This document shows, piece by piece, positions 6,651 to 9,180 of a stretch of 9,180 nucleotides of DNA (the first letter of the stretch is position 1; the number at the start of each line of letters is the position of its first letter). The position numbers and the translations under genes are program-made. This DNA comes from an uncultured Loktanella sp. (GTDB taxonomy: Bacteria > Pseudomonadota > Alphaproteobacteria > Rhodobacterales > Rhodobacteraceae), in NCBI GenBank assembly GCA_913061335.1, contig CAJXTP010000107.1:1-9180 (forward strand), read 5' to 3'. Under the pieces are notes generated by a model, which saw only the letters and a program-made list of their open reading frames with translations, made no database searches and was not told the origin of the DNA.

Positions 6651-7429
6651 TCGAAGATCTCGCGGTTCTGTTGCCGTTCTCACAGGAGGTTCTTTGGTTG
6701 GGGTTTGCCGTTTTTTTACGTACCGGCGCGATGATGGCAGTGCTTCCTGCATTCGGCGAGCAATCTGTACCATTACGTTTACGACTAGGACTTACATTGG
6801 CATTTACGCTTATCGTTGCCCCAGCGGTAGCTGATGGAATTGGGCGACCGCCGGAAACATTTGTCACCTACATGGGAGTGTTGGGGCCAGAAGTTATCGT
6901 TGGTTTGTTCTTCGGCTTGGCATTGAGGTTTTTCATTTTCGCACTTCAAATTGCTGGCGCCGTTGCGGCCCAGTCCACCTCGCTTTCGCAAATTTTTGGA
7001 GGCAGCGCGGGCGTCGACGCGCAACCTGCGATCGGACGTGTTCTTGTTATCGCCGGGTTGGCGTTGGCCGCTTTGATGGGGCTTCATGTGCAAATCGCGA
7101 CCTATATGTTGCACAGTTATGCGATGGTGCCATTTGGAACATTAATTTCAGCCGAAACCGTGATGATGGTCGGCGTGAAAGAGGTTGGGCGGACGTTTGC
7201 GCTTGGTTTTACTTTGGCGGCTCCATTTGTTGTTGCATCACTAATTTACAACGTGACGTTGGGTGTCATTAACCGGGCCATGCCGCAATTGATGGTTTCT
7301 TTTGTCGGTGCACCCGCGATCACGGCCGGCGGTCTGTTCTTACTTTTCATCACAGCGCCAGTTCTGCTGGCCGTTTGGATTGCAGCATTTGGTGACTTTA
7401 TGGCAAACCCATTTGGGGGACCCGGATGA
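6647..7429 (+). CDS. fliR: Flagellar export gate protein FliR
   Basis: FliR is part of the helical FliP-FliQ-FliR core through which flagellar subunits cross the inner membrane. The 260-residue product has the normal length. Visible family features are the N-terminal RTGAMMAVLPAFGEQSVP (25-42), a series of hydrophobic segments (about 14-36, 47-63, 80-108, 131-155, 188-204, 222-248), and the C-terminal NRAMPQLMVSFVGAPAITAGG (209-229), the well-conserved FliR block with Asn-Arg-Ala-x-Pro-Gln. The ATG overlaps the flhA stop (ATGA at 6647-6650) and the TGA overlaps the flhB ATG in the same manner, so it is probably translated by coupled re-initiation between two obligate partners. fliP and fliQ are not in this window and must lie elsewhere in the genome. 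Confidence 0.97.
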   Translation: MIEDLAVLLPFSQEVLWLGFAVFLRTGAMMAVLPAFGEQSVPLRLRLGLTLAFTLIVAPAVADGIGRPPETFVTYMGVLGPEVIVGLFFGLALRFFIFALQIAGAVAAQSTSLSQIFGGSAGVDAQPAIGRVLVIAGLALAALMGLHVQIATYMLHSYAMVPFGTLISAETVMMVGVKEVGRTFALGFTLAAPFVVASLIYNVTLGVINRAMPQLMVSFVGAPAITAGGLFLLFITAPVLLAVWIAAFGDFMANPFGGPG

Positions 7430-8505
7430 GTGACGAAGACGAAAGTGAAAAGCAATTTGAGGCAAGCCAGAAAAAGCTGGATGATGCCCGGGCCAAAGGG
7501 GAAGTGGTCAAGTCGACCGATCTTGTTACTGCCGCAAGCTATCTTGGCCTTGTCGTGGCGATGTATTCGATTGGTGCGGCTTCGTTGGTTGCCTTGGGGT
7601 CAGCCCTCGCGACATTGCATGATCAAGCGGATGGTCTTTCGCGGATGTTTTTTTCGGGGGCACCCAATCCGCTACTGGGCGGCGTTTTTTTGGCGGCAGG
7701 GTTTGCGATGGCGCCTTGGTTTGCAATTCCTTCGGCTCTGGCCTTGCTTTGCTTGATTGCACAAAGGGCAATAGTTTTTGCGCCCAGTAAGCTGGTGCCA
7801 AAACTATCGCGTATTTCCCCAATTTCTGGCGTGAAAAATAAATTTGGACGGCAGGGTCTATTCGAATTTGCGAAAAGCTTTTCCAAATTGCTGATCTATT
7901 GCGCTGTTTTGGGGGTTTTTCTGTCGGGTCAAATGAACAGCATCATTGGTACTTTGCACATGTCGCCCGGTATGGTGGTGGTCACTTTTGGCAAGATGAC
8001 TTTGATGTTGATGGGCATCGTTTTGGCGATCGCAATGGTTCTTGGGATAGTGGATTTTACGTGGCAATTTAACGAACATTACCGCAAACATCGTATGACC
8101 CGTAAGGAAATGATGGACGAAATGAAGCAGTCCGAAGGTGATCCTTTGCTTAAGCAGCAACGGCGTCAAAAAGCTGTTGATATTGCGATGAATCAAATGC
8201 TGGCTGATGTGCCGACCGCAGATGTTGTGATCGTAAATCCGACCCACTATGCGGTGGCGCTCAAATGGAATCGCCTCAGTCTTGGTGCTCCGATTTGCGT
8301 GGCCAAAGGCGTTGACGAAATTGCTGCACGCATTCGTGAAGCCGCGATGGAACACGCTATTCCGCTCCACTCCGATCCACCGACAGCCCGATCATTGCAT
8401 GCGACAGTTGACGTTGGATCAGAAATTGCGCCTGACGATTACGCAGCAGTCGCAGCCGCAATTAGATTTGCAGAGGCCATACGGCAGAAAGCGGCGGTTC
8501 GGTGA
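7426..8505 (+). CDS. flhB: Flagellar export switch protein FlhB
   Basis: FlhB wraps the export gate and switches specificity from rod/hook to filament substrates after autocleavage. The 359-residue protein is somewhat shorter than Salmonella FlhB (383). It begins with the usual hydrophilic stretch (KQFEASQKKLDDARAKGEVV, 9-28), followed by four membrane regions (about 35-62, 84-116, 148-168, 183-212), the conserved SPISGVKNKFGRQGLFEFAK (131-150) and the cytoplasmic linker MTRKEMMDEMKQSEGDP (224-240). The autocleavage motif NPTH is intact at 271-274 (Salmonella N269-P270), so cleavage between N271 and P272 is expected. The tail after the cleaved domain is short (ends AIRQKAAVR). The start ATG overlaps the fliR stop by four bases and the TGA overlaps the GTG of the next gene (GTGA). 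Confidence 0.98.
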   Translation: MSDEDESEKQFEASQKKLDDARAKGEVVKSTDLVTAASYLGLVVAMYSIGAASLVALGSALATLHDQADGLSRMFFSGAPNPLLGGVFLAAGFAMAPWFAIPSALALLCLIAQRAIVFAPSKLVPKLSRISPISGVKNKFGRQGLFEFAKSFSKLLIYCAVLGVFLSGQMNSIIGTLHMSPGMVVVTFGKMTLMLMGIVLAIAMVLGIVDFTWQFNEHYRKHRMTRKEMMDEMKQSEGDPLLKQQRRQKAVDIAMNQMLADVPTADVVIVNPTHYAVALKWNRLSLGAPICVAKGVDEIAARIREAAMEHAIPLHSDPPTARSLHATVDVGSEIAPDDYAAVAAAIRFAEAIRQKAAVR

Positions 8506-8894
8506 TAAAGGAGCAATTGACACAACTGGCACAAATCACCGACGCCGTGTTCCAGGCGAAAAATGCAGAATTGGCACGTGAAGTTGCGCGTGAACGTGAT
8601 CTTCGCAAGGCGTTGGCAACGTTGGTCACAGACCAGAGCGATCGCGCGACAGCGGTCTTAGACAATACTGATACGGCGATGATAGCGGGCGCTGATGTTC
8701 GCTGGCGCACGTGGGTCGAACAGCGCCGACGCCTTATAAATGCGGAACTTGCACAATGTCGGGTGGCGCAAGCACAGTGCCGCGAAGCTGCCGCAAAGGC
8801 GTTTGGGCGATACCAAGCTGTACTTTCTCTTGAAGAAAACCGCGCAGTGGAGGCAAAAAAGACCGCTGCGCGGCGTTCGACTTATACGTCCTGA
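8502..8894 (+). CDS. Small coiled-coil protein after flhB, possibly FliJ/YscO-like
   Basis: A 130-residue, highly charged, all-helical protein with no signal or membrane segment. Two long helices (about 3-58 and 65-126), separated by a short turn near IAGAD (61-65), would form an antiparallel coiled coil, the fold of FliJ and YscO, which escort empty chaperones and stimulate the export ATPase. Tryptophans 68 and 71 and cysteines 86 and 93 are the notable residues. GTG 8502 overlaps the flhB stop (GTGA), continuing the four-base overlap series. An AAAGGAG at 8507-8513 lies inside this frame, only three bases before TTG 8517, too close to be a normal start, so GTG is kept. The position directly behind flhB supports an export-apparatus role, but sequence identity to FliJ is not clear to me. 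Its end overlaps the convergent minus-strand gene by 13 bases. Confidence 0.8.
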   Translation: MIKEQLTQLAQITDAVFQAKNAELAREVARERDLRKALATLVTDQSDRATAVLDNTDTAMIAGADVRWRTWVEQRRRLINAELAQCRVAQAQCREAAAKAFGRYQAVLSLEENRAVEAKKTAARRSTYTS

Positions 8895-9127
8895 CGAAGG
8901 ATATCGGTGATAAGTACGTCTTTGGCGACCCCGGGAACGATAGACTTCGCCAAGCGCGACAGGTCTTCTCGTAGGGGGCGCAAATTCTGGGCACTTGTAA
9001 AGTTACCAGAAAACCCGCCGATATTCGCATGGTCAAACATTGCCTGTAAAAAGGCGTCGCGAAGTTTTGGTTCAGCAAGAAAGATGGGCTCTTTATTCCC
9101 AGCCGACACTTCTACGCTAAGTGAGAC
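8882..9127 (-). CDS. FliL-like C-terminal domain protein (5' truncated)
   Basis: 81 genuine residues of the C-terminal end of a minus-strand gene survive; the start is cut by the fragment edge. The visible part reads as a strand (VSLSVEVSAG), a helix (PKLRDAFLQAMFD), a glycine-rich turn (IGGFSGNF), a second helix (NLRPLREDLSRLAKSI) and a last strand KDVLITDILRQDV. This order and the ending of the form VlITdILrQ resemble the C-terminal half of FliL-family proteins and loosely parallel the partial fliL at the other end of the window, so I propose a second FliL-domain protein. The 12 residues in frame before it (MSRGLGDVYKRQ) are translated adapter and should be removed. The TAA stop (8884-8882) lies inside the 3' end of the plus-strand coiled-coil gene. 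Without the N-terminus, other periplasmic basal-body proteins cannot be excluded. Confidence 0.6.
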   Translation of the reverse strand, partial: VSLSVEVSAGNKEPIFLAEPKLRDAFLQAMFDHANIGGFSGNFTSAQNLRPLREDLSRLAKSIVPGVAKDVLITDILRQDV

Positions 9128-9180
9128 CTGTCTCTTATACACATCTCCGAGCCCACGAGACATCTCTACATCTCGTATGC
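9128..9180 (-). other. Nextera i7-side adapter (non-genomic)
   Basis: Read on the plus strand, 9128-9146 is the Tn5 mosaic end CTGTCTCTTATACACATCT, 9147-9161 the arm CCGAGCCCACGAGAC, 9162-9169 (ATCTCTAC) the index position and 9170-9180 the start of the P7 arm. It is the reverse complement of the adapter at the left end with one mismatch, in the index (A where CTCTCTAC is expected), most likely a sequencing or assembly error. Genomic sequence ends at 9127. Confidence 0.98.

Noticed and set aside
7858..8370. 170-codon minus-strand open frame inside flhB
   Set aside because: Fully antisense to conserved flhB sequence including the NPTH region, with a His/Asn-rich product and no domain.
8507..8519. 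Start of the coiled-coil gene at TTG 8517 with AAAGGAG upstream
   Set aside because: Only three bases separate the putative ribosome binding site from the TTG, while GTG 8502 continues the four-base overlap pattern of the preceding genes.
1..9180. Linear element or transposon bounded by 49-base terminal inverted repeats
   Set aside because: The repeats consist entirely of Nextera arm, index and mosaic-end sequence, and there is no transposase gene or other mobile-element gene in the window.

Overview
The window is one assembled fragment of a bacterial flagellar gene cluster. Gene order, protein family features and moderate base composition (roughly half G+C by eye) suggest an alphaproteobacterium, most likely a marine member of the Rhodobacterales/Roseobacter group. 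No rRNA, tRNA, CRISPR array or transposase gene is visible, so the taxon rests on protein resemblance alone. Both ends (1-49 and 9128-9180) are not genomic: they are Illumina Nextera adapter sequence, including the 19-base Tn5 mosaic end. Genomic DNA runs from about 50 to 9127.

Left half, plus strand: the C-terminal part of fliL (to 371), a small membrane-anchored DUF6468-type protein (383-730), motE (730-1305), motA (1381-2250), and a 697-residue secreted protein with an AMIN-like N-terminus and a long helical-repeat region (2247-4340). This half looks like a stator and stator-assembly module: MotA is the membrane ion-channel subunit, FliL associates with stators, MotE is a periplasmic chaperone in rhizobia, and the large secreted protein is a candidate MotC-like partner. 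No motB is present in the window.

A 216-base gap (4341-4556) carries a nested inverted repeat and possibly a 47-codon leader ORF whose stop overlaps the flhA start. The right half is the export-gate block flhA (4557-6650), fliR (6647-7429), flhB (7426-8505) and a small coiled-coil gene (8502-8894) that may encode a FliJ/YscO-like export factor. Successive genes in this block overlap by four bases, the pattern expected for translational coupling.

On the minus strand, a partial gene (8882-9127) ends tail to tail with the plus-strand block, overlapping it by 13 bases. Its product resembles the C-terminal domain of FliL, so the fragment appears to hold FliL-fold genes at both edges on opposite strands. 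The main biological leads are the uncharacterised periplasmic protein next to MotA/MotE and the unusual leader in front of flhA. The main caution is the adapter sequence, which produces false terminal repeats and chimeric N-terminal peptides.
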